Translations under genes and position numbers: made by a program | The notes under the pieces: model-generated | What the model saw: the letters and a program-made list of their open reading frames with translations, nothing else | Database searches by the model: none | What the model was told of the DNA's origin: nothing | Shown: in pieces, positions 1-5,861 of the stretch | Layout: each line of letters opens with the position of its first letter | How positions within the stretch are numbered: the first letter of the stretch is position 1 | Source: an uncultured Rubrobacteraceae bacterium | Lineage (GTDB): Bacteria > Actinomycetota > Rubrobacteria > Rubrobacterales > Rubrobacteraceae | Assembly: GCA_902806105.1 (NCBI GenBank) | Contig: CADCVI010000162.1 | Span: forward strand, 1-6,760 | Length of the DNA stretch: 6,760 nucleotides | Direction of reading: 5' to 3'

Positions 1-1011
1 GTTGATGATGGTGAGCAGGTTCTCGCCGGAGGAGCGCACGGTCTCTGCGTACTCTCGCTGCTCGTCGGAGAGGTCGGTGTCCAGGAGGAGTCCGGTCATC
101 CCGATGACGCCGTTCATGGGGGTGCGTATCTCGTGGGACATGTTCGCCAGGAACTCGGACTTCGCCCGGTTGGCTTCCTCTGCGGCTTCTTTGGCGGATC
201 GTAGCTCTGCCTGATTGGCGCGCAGTCTGCGCTCGTACCACCAGTAGAGCGTTATAAGCGCGATCGCCGCCAAGAAGTTCACTATGTAGATGCCCGCACC
301 GGCGATCGCCTCCGTTCGCCTGGCGGAATCCCCCAGAGTCTGGCCGACGTCCTCCGCCACATCTTCGAGTGCTTCTACTCCCGCGCGCACCCGCTCATGC
401 CCTATCTCGGCTTGCTGGAGATCGCCGGCCTCGATCGCGCCTTGCATCTCGTCTACCGCCGCCTCGGTTGCGCCCAACGCTTGACGGACGCGCGCCGCGT
501 CCTCTCCCCGTAGGCCCAAAGACTCCAGCCGGTCCAGATCTTCATCCAAATCGCGGCGTTCCTCCGCGAGGGCCCGGGCGCTCTCACGGGTGACTTCTCC
601 TTCGCCCAACATCTCGCTGGCAATGACGTGCGCCTGGGCCGCATCCTCCTCGAACTGGGCGAAGACCAACTGCGCGGCGCGGTCTTCCAGGGCCTGCTCT
701 TGCAAGGTCTCCATGACCCAAGCGGCCGCTATCGCTATGACGACCGTGACCACGGGGACGAACCACCCGGGAAGGTGGGATGCGCCGTCGCCCCGGTTCT
801 TACGCGACCTTCTCCACCCGGATCCGTTTGTGTTCGCTGCCACCTGTTCCGCCTTCTCGAGTCGCTCGACGTTTGCGTGCGCCATTGGTTCGTCGAGGCT
901 TCCGCCACACCCCGGTTTCTCCAACGAAACACATCCCGCAATCCGGCCGATGTCCCGAGAGCCGTCGGCGCGTAGCACGACGCAGTACGAAGGAGGCCGG
1001 TAGTTAACCAT
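1..1011 (-). CDS. Sensor histidine kinase, CHASE3-like sensor, N-terminal part (runs off the left edge)
   Basis: This is the N-terminal 337 codons of a membrane sensor kinase that should autophosphorylate on histidine and pass phosphate to a response regulator. With the ATG at 1011, residues 82-100 form a first membrane helix. Residues 101-235 are a helical, Glu/Ala-rich outer segment of the size and character of CHASE3. Residues 236-258 form a second helix. A charged coiled coil (about 259-288) leads straight into the H-box [19 protein letters not shown], with phospho-acceptor His293. There is no HAMP domain between helix 2 and the H-box. The [10 protein letters not shown] form is typical of BarA-like, often hybrid, kinases; the ATPase and any receiver domain lie outside the window. 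The start is uncertain. ATG 1011 has GGAGG only 2 bases upstream and follows a small ORF by 9 bases. ATG 885 would remove an unusual 42-residue leader but has a weaker ribosome binding site. Kinase identity is sure; the ligand is unknown. Confidence 0.9.
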   Translation of the reverse strand, partial: MVNYRPPSYCVVLRADGSRDIGRIAGCVSLEKPGCGGSLDEPMAHANVERLEKAEQVAANTNGSGWRRSRKNRGDGASHLPGWFVPVVTVVIAIAAAWVMETLQEQALEDRAAQLVFAQFEEDAAQAHVIASEMLGEGEVTRESARALAEERRDLDEDLDRLESLGLRGEDAARVRQALGATEAAVDEMQGAIEAGDLQQAEIGHERVRAGVEALEDVAEDVGQTLGDSARRTEAIAGAGIYIVNFLAAIALITLYWWYERRLRANQAELRSAKEAAEEANRAKSEFLANMSHEIRTPMNGVIGMTGLLLDTDLSDEQREYAETVRSSGENLLTIIN

Positions 1012-1020
1012 CGCCTCCGG

Positions 1021-1191
1021 TCAAAAACACGGAGCGTTGACTGGGGAAATTATCGGTACGTGGAAGCGGAAACCTTTAGCGTCTGGGCCGGAGGGTACCG
1101 GGTAGGAGATCAGGAGCAGTTCGTAAGCCTCCAGGACTGGGTTACCCGCCAAAACGTCCTTGACCTCGAGCAGCTCCATATCCTTGCTCAT
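1021..1191 (-). CDS. Possible small protein, 56 aa, upstream of the kinase
   Basis: A short ORF starts at ATG 1191 behind a very good ribosome binding site (GGGAGGACCAT then ATG, GGAGG with a 5-base spacer). It ends in TGA at 1021-1023, 9 bases before the kinase ATG at 1011, a spacing that would allow coupled translation. The first 30 residues are amphipathic and acidic (MSKDMELLEVKDVLAG start), and the rest is rich in Pro and hydrophobic residues. There is no membrane helix, signal peptide or motif I recognise. It may be a real leader or small regulatory protein. It may instead be the decayed 3' end of the frameshifted gene at 1190-1603, which runs into it. The ribosome binding site and spacing are seen directly; expression is inference. 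Confidence 0.35.
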   Translation of the reverse strand: MSKDMELLEVKDVLAGNPVLEAYELLLISYPVPSGPDAKGFRFHVPIISPVNAPCF

Positions 1192-1603
1192 ATGGTCCTC
1201 CCCGTCCCGGCTCTTCGCCCGGCATTACGCTGTAGGACAGCATGGTCCAGACGTACTTGCGCCTCTCGGGATCGGCAGCAAGAGGTAGCTCTCGAAACCC
1301 TTCTCGCCCTCCATGTCCGGGATGGACCACCGACGCGCGACCTCCTCCGCTTTTTCGTACCTCTCCCGCTTCACAACCACGTTCGACACCCTGACCCGGG
1401 TCGAGCGTTCTCCTGCGGGGCTTCGCTCCCGAAGCCCCACGTCGCGGCCCAAGATCCGGCCGAGAGGCTCGAACCCGGGCTCGCAGTCGCCTTCGCCGAC
1501 CAGTTGAATGGTTTACTCCGACAGGGCGTGCCCTCGCCGTCGCGCCGAAGACCACCCCAAGGTCGCTGGCGGCGTACCGTCCCTTCTCGTAGCAGGAACG
1601 GAC
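1190..1603 (-). pseudogene. Frameshifted gene remnant, part resembling ABM-type dimeric alpha/beta barrel
   Basis: Minus-strand protein-like sequence continues across this stretch but changes frame twice. Segment one (about 1603-1515) reads YEKGRYAASDLGVVFGA and comes after a TAG at 1604-1606. Segment two, in the next frame (1512 to about 1280), reads TIQLVGEGDCEPGFEPLG, later VSNVVVKRERYEKAEEVARR and then MEGEKGFESYLLL. Segment three returns to the first frame near 1275-1280 and reads ADPERRKYVWTMLSYS. Segments two and three together look like an antibiotic-biosynthesis-monooxygenase (ABM) fold: a beta strand, a helix, then GF-E-LLL followed by YVWTMLSY. The second shift fits one missing base in CTGCCGATCCC. 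No single frame covers it: the middle frame stops at 1513-1515 and at 1225-1227. The simplest reading is an inactivated gene; sequencing error could also do it. The family assignment is tentative. Confidence 0.4.
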
Positions 1604-2070
1604 CTATGGGGGACTTCGCTACTGAGTAAGGAAGGCGCGAGACGGCCGCGAGCGTCCTAGCGCCCCCCTGGCGCAGAACGTACATCGCGGCGAAGGCCCG
1701 GCTTCGTGTCGGGGTCGTATCGGCATCCCGCTACCCTTCGTCGCGCTCGGATGCCGCCAACGCCCGATCGGTGGGTTGCGCCTGTCGCCGAAGCACCCGC
1801 CGGGGTGAGCCGCCGCGTCCGTCCGGCCCGTCCTGAAGATCGTGGCGTTCCGAGTTCGGGTTTCGGTCTCTCGCCTAATGGAAGGGCGATAAAATCTCCC
1901 TCTTCCCGCCCGGACCAGGCGTACGGTCCCCCGCGGTGCGCTTTTCGCTACCCTGTGAGATTCCGTGTTGCCGTTCCAGGGTCGGGTCTTCGTCCCCATG
2001 ATCCCCTTCGGCTGCCTCCGCTGATACGTCAGCAGCCACACAAGCAGCTCGGATCGCAGGTAGCGGAAGC
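1604..2070. other. Gene-poor stretch with no recognisable gene
   Basis: About 470 bases between the remnant and the hydrolase stop. Open frames exist on both strands, but their translations are Arg/Pro/Gly-rich low-complexity strings with no domain, no good ribosome binding site and no shared identity across frames. A short imperfect hairpin (GCTGA TACG TCAGC) lies near 2021-2034, within 60 bases downstream of the hydrolase stop, but without a T-run. An AT-rich patch (GCGATAAAATCTCCC) near 1887-1901 stands out from the GC-rich background and could be a stray promoter element, though no gene follows it. I see nothing else here. Confidence 0.5.
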
Positions 2071-2991
2071 CTATACTGGTTTCTTTGTGCCGCGGCAAGG
2101 ACGGGGCGAAGCGGTGCCGGCGACGTCGCCGACCGGGGACGGGAGGAAGGACTCGATGAGCTCCGCGAGCCGCTCCGGTTGGTCCTCGGGCACGAACGCG
2201 CGTGAATCGGGCAAGAACTCCAGGCGGGCGTCGGGGAAGTCGCCCTCGAGCCTACGAGCGTACTTTTTAAGGAAGAAGAGGTCGTCCTCGCCCCATACGA
2301 GCAGGACCGGGCGCCGGAAATGCGGGAAGCTCTTCGCGGCCTCCAGCGTGTACTGTTTCGAGACCCGCTGCAGGAACCGCGTCATATCTCGGCGAACCCC
2401 AGCGTCGGTTAGCAGCGGAGTAAAATACGCGTCGAGCGTGGCCTCGTCCATCCGGCGTTTCGCCACCGTCTTGAGCAACAGCCGTTGGGCCACCCTGGAC
2501 CTCATCGTCCACGCCAGAAGCTCCCCGAAGCGCGCGCCGAGCAGACGGGGTAGGTGTTGGAACAACGGGCGGAACTGCCACGGGAAGAACGCCTCGTATG
2601 CGTCGCAGTTGGTTAGGACGAGGCTGCCGACCCTCTCAGGGTGCTCGGCTACGACGATCTGGCAGATGGCCCCGCCCGTGTCGTTGCCGACGAGCGTCAC
2701 GTCGCGCAGGTCCAGGGCCGCCACGAAGTCCGCGACGAGCCGCGCGACCCCACGCGGGCTCAGGTCCGCATCCGGCCCCATCGGTACCGAGTGCCCGCCG
2801 AGAGGCAGGTCCGGCACGAGGCAACGGAACCGCCCGGAGAGGCCCGCGACCACGTCCCTCCACAGCACTCCGCTTGCCAGCAAGCCATGGACAAACACCA
2901 ACGAGGGACCCTCCCCGACCTCCCGGTAGCTGATCACGCCCTGCCCGAGCCGGATCTCCTTCGTCTCGCCCAACAACGCCGTCGCCGTCAT
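2071..2991 (-). CDS. Alpha/beta hydrolase with Asp nucleophile and no canonical catalytic His
   Basis: A complete 306-residue alpha/beta-hydrolase fold protein, probably soluble and cytoplasmic. The oxyanion-hole region is VFVHGLL (His35-Gly36). The strand-loop before the elbow is LVPDLPLGGHS (59-68). The nucleophile elbow is LVGNDTGGAICQ with Asp104, as in haloalkane dehalogenases and relatives rather than the Ser of esterases. A cap region follows (about 130-220), then LLVWGEDDLFF with the acid at Asp236/237. Where the family normally has D-x-G-H-F, this protein has LPDSRAFVPEDQPERL, so Ala265 stands where the catalytic His is expected. The last 20 residues (TASPRPCRGTKKPV end) look like an unstructured tail. 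ATG 2991 has GGGAGAGG 4 bases upstream. It is divergent from a TetR gene and shares an operator with it, so it is very likely repressor-controlled. The fold is sure; substrate and even hydrolytic activity are unknown. Confidence 0.93.
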   Translation of the reverse strand: MTATALLGETKEIRLGQGVISYREVGEGPSLVFVHGLLASGVLWRDVVAGLSGRFRCLVPDLPLGGHSVPMGPDADLSPRGVARLVADFVAALDLRDVTLVGNDTGGAICQIVVAEHPERVGSLVLTNCDAYEAFFPWQFRPLFQHLPRLLGARFGELLAWTMRSRVAQRLLLKTVAKRRMDEATLDAYFTPLLTDAGVRRDMTRFLQRVSKQYTLEAAKSFPHFRRPVLLVWGEDDLFFLKKYARRLEGDFPDARLEFLPDSRAFVPEDQPERLAELIESFLPSPVGDVAGTASPRPCRGTKKPV

Positions 2992-2994
2992 GCG

Positions 2995-3007
2995 CCTCTC
3001 CCTTCCC
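2995..3007 (-). promoter_or_regulatory. Ribosome binding site of the hydrolase gene
   Basis: Reading on the minus strand, GGGAAGGGAGAGG precedes GCGC and ATG 2991. This purine-rich run is the best Shine-Dalgarno match near any candidate start of the gene, and it fixes the start. It lies just 3' of the inverted repeat at 3013-3043, so a protein bound there would sit close to the transcription start. Confidence 0.7.
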
Positions 3008-3012
3008 TGGGT

Positions 3013-3051
3013 TGCCGTAAACTTACGATATAAGTTTACGGCATAAGTTTA
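3013..3051. promoter_or_regulatory. Probable TetR operator: perfect 13-bp inverted repeat plus a third half-site
   Basis: TGCCGTAAACTTA (3013-3025), a 5-base spacer CGATA, then TAAGTTTACGGCA (3031-3043) form a perfect inverted repeat with 13-bp arms. The core TAAGTTTA recurs as a direct repeat at 3044-3051. The three octamers therefore start at 3018 (inverted), 3031 and 3044, exactly 13 bp apart. The site lies between two divergent genes, 22 bp from the hydrolase ATG and 72 bp from the TetR start. It is the only strongly AT-rich patch in this GC-rich area and probably overlaps the promoters. TetR proteins usually repress themselves and a divergent neighbour from such a site. The repeat is seen directly; binding by this TetR is inferred. 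Confidence 0.8.
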
Positions 3052-3102
3052 AGCACGGTATGATGGTCGCGTCAAGGGCTTGGCGATCCGGGGGCAGTTT
3101 GG

Positions 3103-3110
3103 GAAGGGGT
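3103..3110 (+). promoter_or_regulatory. Ribosome binding site choosing the GTG 3116 start of tetR
   Basis: A purine-rich GAAGGGG run sits 6-7 bases before GTG 3116. No comparable sequence precedes the upstream TTG at 3080. This supports GTG as the initiation codon. Confidence 0.55.
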
Positions 3111-3115
3111 GTTGT

Positions 3116-3766
3116 GTGCCGCGCAGGGCGAGGATAAGTCGGGAGCGGATCGTGGAGGCTGCGGTGCGGCTCGTCGACCGCGAGGGTATGGGCGCGTTCA
3201 CGATGGCGAGGGTGGGCGAGGAGCTGGGGGTGGAGGCGATGTCGCTTTACAACCACTTCCCGAGCAAGGATGCGCTCCTGGACGGGGTGGCAGAGGCGCT
3301 CTTGGGCGAGGTGGGGCTGCCGAGGGAAACGGAGGGCTGGGAGGACTTCCTGCGGGAGGCCGCGAGATCGGTGAGGCGGCTCGCCAACCAGCACCCCGCT
3401 CTCTTCCCGGTGGTGCTGGACAGGGTGCCGAACCTGCCGGCCGAGGCACGCCTTATCGAGGCCTACCTGGGCATGATGCGCCGGGCCGGCTTCGGTGGTG
3501 GCGAGGCTATGGGGGCCTTCCAGGCCCTGTCGAGCTTCGCGATCGGTTACGCGCTCTCCGAGATCCGGGGGTTCGCGCTGCAGCCCGGCCGGTCGGAGCT
3601 CGCGCCGAGCGAGCTTCCGCCCGAGGAGTTCCCCGAGATCTCGAGGACGGCAAGCTACCTAGAGGAAGTCGACCGGGACACGGAGTTCGACTTCTGCGTG
3701 GGCCTCGTTCTGAAGGGGTTGCGCGCCACGCTGAGCGAGGAACGGCGACCTGGATCTCGGCCGTAG
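3116..3766 (+). CDS. TetR-family transcriptional repressor
   Basis: A 216-residue one-component regulator. Residues 7-53 are the TetR DNA-binding domain: ISRERIVEAAVRLVDREG, then the helix-turn-helix with the hallmark MSLYNHFPSKDALLDGV (LYNHF = family LYxHF). Residues about 70-205 are a helical ligand and dimerisation domain. The pattern HPALFPVVLDR followed later by ALSSFAIGYALSE resembles the TetR_C_1 class seen in tetracycline-repressor relatives; this class assignment is by eye. I chose GTG 3116 because GGGAAGGGG lies about 6 bases upstream and the product then begins MPRRARISRERI. A TTG at 3080 would add 12 residues of poor quality. The gene is divergent from the hydrolase and convergent with azlD. 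It most likely represses itself and the hydrolase through 3013-3051; the inducer is unknown. Confidence 0.93.
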   Translation: MPRRARISRERIVEAAVRLVDREGMGAFTMARVGEELGVEAMSLYNHFPSKDALLDGVAEALLGEVGLPRETEGWEDFLREAARSVRRLANQHPALFPVVLDRVPNLPAEARLIEAYLGMMRRAGFGGGEAMGAFQALSSFAIGYALSEIRGFALQPGRSELAPSELPPEEFPEISRTASYLEEVDRDTEFDFCVGLVLKGLRATLSEERRPGSRP

Positions 3767-3785
3767 GTCAGAACGCAGGCCGAGA

Positions 3786-3800
3786 CCACCCTTCCGGTGG
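3786..3800. terminator. Weak hairpin between convergent tetR and azlD
   Basis: CCACC CTTCC GGTGG forms a 5-bp GC stem with a 5-base loop, in the 68-base gap between the TetR stop and the azlD stop. It has no T-run on either side, so it is not a classical intrinsic terminator. Its position between two convergent genes is the main reason to list it. Confidence 0.25.
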
Positions 3801-3834
3801 CACCGAACGAAGGTCCGATCCGATAGACCAAATC

Positions 3835-4143
3835 TCAGCCGAAAAGCCTGGCCAGGGCGGTGACCAGCGCGGCGAGGGCGACGGCGAGGAGCACCGGGGC
3901 CCTCAGCCAGAGCGCGACCGCCGCCGCCCCCACCCCGAGGGATCTTTCGTCGAGCACCAGATTGCCGTCGTCTCCGAAGGTCTCCGTGACCACCAGGGCG
4001 GCGAGCAGGGCGGGCGCCAGCAGCGCGATCACGGCGCTCGCCCGCGGGGGGAGCTCCCGTCCCCCGAACAGCACCGGTCCCGCCGCCTTGAAGGCCGCGC
4101 TTACCAGGGTGACGGTCACGATCACGGCCCACAACGTGTTCAC
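3835..4143 (-). CDS. azlD: AzlD-family small subunit of branched-chain amino acid exporter
   Basis: A 102-residue, strongly hydrophobic protein with about four membrane helices, the usual size for AzlD. It begins MNTLWAVIVTVTLVSAAFKAAGP. Further hydrophobic stretches are ASAVIALLAPALLAALVVTE, a segment near residues 70-82 (VGAAAVALWLRAP), and LLAVALAALVTALARLFG at the C-terminus. AzlD works with AzlC in the inner membrane to export branched-chain amino acids or analogues such as azaleucine; the true substrate here is unknown. Its GTG start (4143-4141) overlaps the azlC stop as GTGA, so translation is almost certainly coupled. No separate promoter is expected. The short length, the helices and the azlC partner make this assignment firm. 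Confidence 0.88.
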   Translation of the reverse strand: MNTLWAVIVTVTLVSAAFKAAGPVLFGGRELPPRASAVIALLAPALLAALVVTETFGDDGNLVLDERSLGVGAAAVALWLRAPVLLAVALAALVTALARLFG

Positions 4144-4823
4144 GAGGGCCTCCCCTTCAAACCCAGGAGTGCGGCCGCGCAGGCGGCGAGCACCGGCACG
4201 CCGGGCGGCGCGAACGGGACGAGGGCCGCTGCCAGGGCGGCGGCGATCACGGCGGCCGCGATCGCGCGTCTCCCGCCGCCTAGCTCGCCTGCCAGAAGGG
4301 CCAAGAAGAAGACGGGGAAAACCGCGTCCAGCCCCAGCGCCTCGATGTCCCCCACGAAGTCGTCGGCCAGGACGCCGACGGCCGTCCCGACGGTCCAGGC
4401 GGCGAACTGCGGGACGGTGGCGCCGATCATGAACTCCCGATCGAAGCGGCCTCCGCCCCTGCTCGCCAGCGCCCAGGATGTGTCGACCACCGTCTGGCCC
4501 TCGAGGGCCCGGCGCAAGGGCCCTCCCTTGAGGTACGGGGCCACGGCCACCCCCATGGGCAGGAAGCGGGCGCTCAAGAGCGCGGCAGCGCCGATCGCGG
4601 CGAACGCCCCGCCGCCCGCGCCAAGGACCGCCACCGCCGCGAACTGGGCCGAGGCGGAGAAGGCGATTACCGAAAACACGATGGGGGCGAGGACGCCCCA
4701 GCCCAAAGAGCGGGCCAGGATACCGAACGAGATCGCGACCACCCCCACAACCAGCGCGAACGGCAGCGCCGCCCGCGCTCCGGCAAGGTAGCCCCCGCCG
4801 CCACGCCCCTCGTCATCCCTCAT
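4140..4823 (-). CDS. azlC: AzlC-family branched-chain amino acid permease
   Basis: A 227-residue integral membrane protein, normal AzlC length. After a short charged N-terminus (MRDDEGRGGGGYLAGARAAL) come LPFALVVGVVAISFGILAR, a second helix with FSASAQFAAVAVLGAGGGAF, then AALLSARFLPMGVAVAPYLK. The AzlC-typical region TVVDTSWALASR follows, then an EFMIGATVPQFAAWTVGTAVG segment and two C-terminal helices. The start at ATG 4823 is chosen because GGAGG lies 5 bases upstream and the length matches the family. The frame stays open to ATG 4958, but the extra 45 residues are not AzlC-like. It is first in an azlC-azlD operon and overlaps azlD by four bases. Its role is export of amino acids; substrate and regulator are not visible, and no Lrp- or AzlB-type gene is adjacent. 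Confidence 0.92.
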   Translation of the reverse strand: MRDDEGRGGGGYLAGARAALPFALVVGVVAISFGILARSLGWGVLAPIVFSVIAFSASAQFAAVAVLGAGGGAFAAIGAAALLSARFLPMGVAVAPYLKGGPLRRALEGQTVVDTSWALASRGGGRFDREFMIGATVPQFAAWTVGTAVGVLADDFVGDIEALGLDAVFPVFFLALLAGELGGGRRAIAAAVIAAALAAALVPFAPPGVPVLAACAAALLGLKGRPS

Positions 4824-5224
4824 CCTCGCCTCCGTCTTTGTCGATAGCCTATCCGCGTCCAAGGTACCAACAATGTACGACGCTTCCTTCGACCGTTCGT
4901 ACGCCTTTCGAAGAGCCATATGATCACCGAGGAGGCCCGGGGGCGGCTTTTCGGCCAAGCGAGGCGAAATCCGGCCTCGAAGAAGGCGGCGTAAGGACCT
5001 CCAAACTACTGATACGTCTCAAAGCTTTGCACAAGTTGGATGCGATATGGTGGGTTCTTTTCAAGTTCGATAGCTGTTCTCGGGAGCAAATCGGCCCTCC
5101 AAGAGGGCGGCTCTTTTGTTGCCGACGCCCCCACGGGTTGGCCGGTGTACTAAACGGTCACGGTTTCGAGAACGCTGCCGCCTCGCACCGCGCCGCCGAC
5201 AACGCCGAGCTAGAGAAGGAGTAG
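4824..5224. other. Stretch without a recognisable gene; azlC leader region
   Basis: The first part (4824-4960) is the azlC leader on the minus strand. TTGTTG and TAGGCT separated by 16 bases could be a weak promoter. The remainder has one plus-strand open frame (4838-5224) with no good ribosome binding site and a Cys/Arg-rich translation that matches nothing I know. It ends at the TAG immediately before the BCCT fragment and is in the same frame, so its 3' part might be decayed transporter sequence, although I see no membrane helices in it. Confidence 0.4.
5094..5120 (+). terminator. Possible intrinsic terminator hairpin
   Basis: GCCCTC CAA GAGGGC (5094-5108) is a perfect 6-bp GC-rich stem with a 3-base loop, followed by GGCTCTTTTGTT. 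The T-run is short and begins 5 bases after the stem. No confident plus-strand gene ends just upstream, so the transcript it would terminate is unclear. Confidence 0.3.
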
Positions 5225-5455
5225 CGGGCTTGGCTCGCCGGACTTTTCGCCGCGCACCTCGCCCGTGGATTTGCCCGTCACCACGACGATTACCGGAATC
5301 GGCTGTGGAAGATCAAGCTTGGTCAACCGGACGACAAACCCGAGTTTGGCAACTTCGCGTGGTTCGCCGTGCTCTTCCAGGCCGGGATGGGGATCGGCCT
5401 CGTCTTCTGGGGCATGGCCGAGCCCCTCACGCACTACGACACTCCACCCTTGGAC
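5225..5455 (+). pseudogene. Fragment of a BCCT-family (betaine/choline/carnitine) transporter
   Basis: From about 5294 the plus strand reads WKIKLGQPDDKPEFGNFAWF, then LFQAGMGIGLVFWGMAEPLT and HYDTPPL. This is the conserved loop and third membrane helix of BCCT secondary transporters; GMGIG is the glycine-rich motif that helps form the substrate path, and WGMAEPL is a family hallmark. A functional member has about 500 or more residues and 12 helices; here only about 55 residues are recognisable. An in-frame TAG at 5222-5224 closes the frame upstream. After residue Leu of HYDTPPL the similarity stops abruptly, and the frame runs on as unrelated sequence to a TAG at 5642-5644. No helices 1-2 or 4-12 are present nearby. 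This is a gene remnant and cannot encode a transporter. Confidence 0.85.
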
Positions 5456-5546
5456 ATTGGTATGAGTCGTGGATCCTTTCAAGAGAAACGGGATCCAAGT
5501 CACTCCAGCCACGAGATGCTCATCGGGAGTACCAAGGGTAGAGTAG

Positions 5547-5561
5547 GGTTGCGAAGCAACC
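5547..5561. repeat. Short perfect inverted repeat
   Basis: GGTTGC GAA GCAACC forms a 6-bp stem with a 3-base loop, about 90 bases past the point where BCCT similarity ends. It has no T-run. It may be a structural scar or chance. Confidence 0.5.
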
Positions 5562-5593
5562 GCCAGTCGGGTGCTACGCCGGTGCCACGGGGG

Positions 5594-5612
5594 CGGGAGG
5601 TGGATCCTCCCG
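5594..5612. repeat. Short perfect inverted repeat
   Basis: CGGGAGG TGGAT CCTCCCG forms a 7-bp GC-rich stem with a 5-base loop. It is the second hairpin within 70 bases after the BCCT break. No T-run follows on either strand, so an intrinsic terminator is unlikely. Confidence 0.5.
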
Positions 5613-5850
5613 GTTCGCGTTCGGGACGCGGATCGGCCGAATAGTCGGATCTCGAGGACCGTCTTGCGACCGGGGACGCTCACCCGTTCGTGCAGCCGAT
5701 CCGCTGTCGCTCCTTCCTGACCCCGCTAGCAGCCAAACACAATAGGGCCGTGAAACAAGTAGATACACGCCCGCGTACTCCCTAAAAGGGACTGCAACAT
5801 CGAGGGGCGCGCCACGACCGCGAGTGGGAGCGGGTCCGCGCCGGGCATCG

Positions 5851-5856
5851 AGGAGA
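5851..5856 (+). promoter_or_regulatory. Ribosome binding site of the luxR-type gene
   Basis: GAGGAG, then a spacer of about 7 bases (ATTCGG region), precedes ATG 5862. This is the main argument for the long form of the protein over a start at the internal ATG 6051. Confidence 0.6.
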
Positions 5857-5861
5857 TTCGG

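Larger units (their letters stand above)
5456..5861. other. Unrecognised stretch after the BCCT break, and luxR leader
   Basis: No recognisable gene. The first 190 bases contain two hairpins (5547-5561 and 5594-5612) and three GGATCC hexamers (5471, 5491, 5602). Open frames on both strands here give no known domain. From 5645 to 5861 the sequence is the upstream region of the luxR-type gene and contains an AT-richer patch around 5735-5765 where a promoter may lie; I cannot assign clear -35 and -10 boxes. Confidence 0.4.

Noticed and set aside
1060..1629. Plus-strand 189-codon open frame
   Set aside because: It is antisense to the protein-like minus-strand segments at 1021-1603 and shows no family features or Shine-Dalgarno sequence.
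1619..2098. Minus-strand 159-codon open frame downstream of the hydrolase
   Set aside because: It starts inside the hydrolase 3' end in another frame with no ribosome binding site. The Arg-rich translation contains no transposase or other domain I can recognise.
1706..2929. Plus-strand 407-codon open frame
   Set aside because: Most of it is antisense to the alpha/beta hydrolase, it lacks a ribosome binding site, and its Ser/Arg/Pro-rich translation shows no motif.
3080..3115. TTG start at 3080 for the TetR gene
   Set aside because: It has no Shine-Dalgarno sequence, and the 12 added residues precede a well-placed GAAGGGG and GTG 3116.
3109..4791. Very long plus-strand open frame (560 codons) over tetR and azlCD
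   Set aside because: It lies in another frame of tetR and antisense to azlD and azlC, all of which have clear family motifs. Its translation is Gly/Arg/Ala-rich with no domain; it stays open because of high GC.
4824..4958. N-terminal extension of azlC to ATG 4958
   Set aside because: ATG 4823 has a proper GGAGG at a good distance and gives normal family length; the extra 45 residues are hydrophilic and unlike AzlC.
4838..5224. Plus-strand 128-codon open frame before the BCCT fragment
   Set aside because: It begins antisense to the azlC leader, has no good ribosome binding site, contains a hairpin resembling a terminator, and shows no BCCT helices, so I do not call it a gene.
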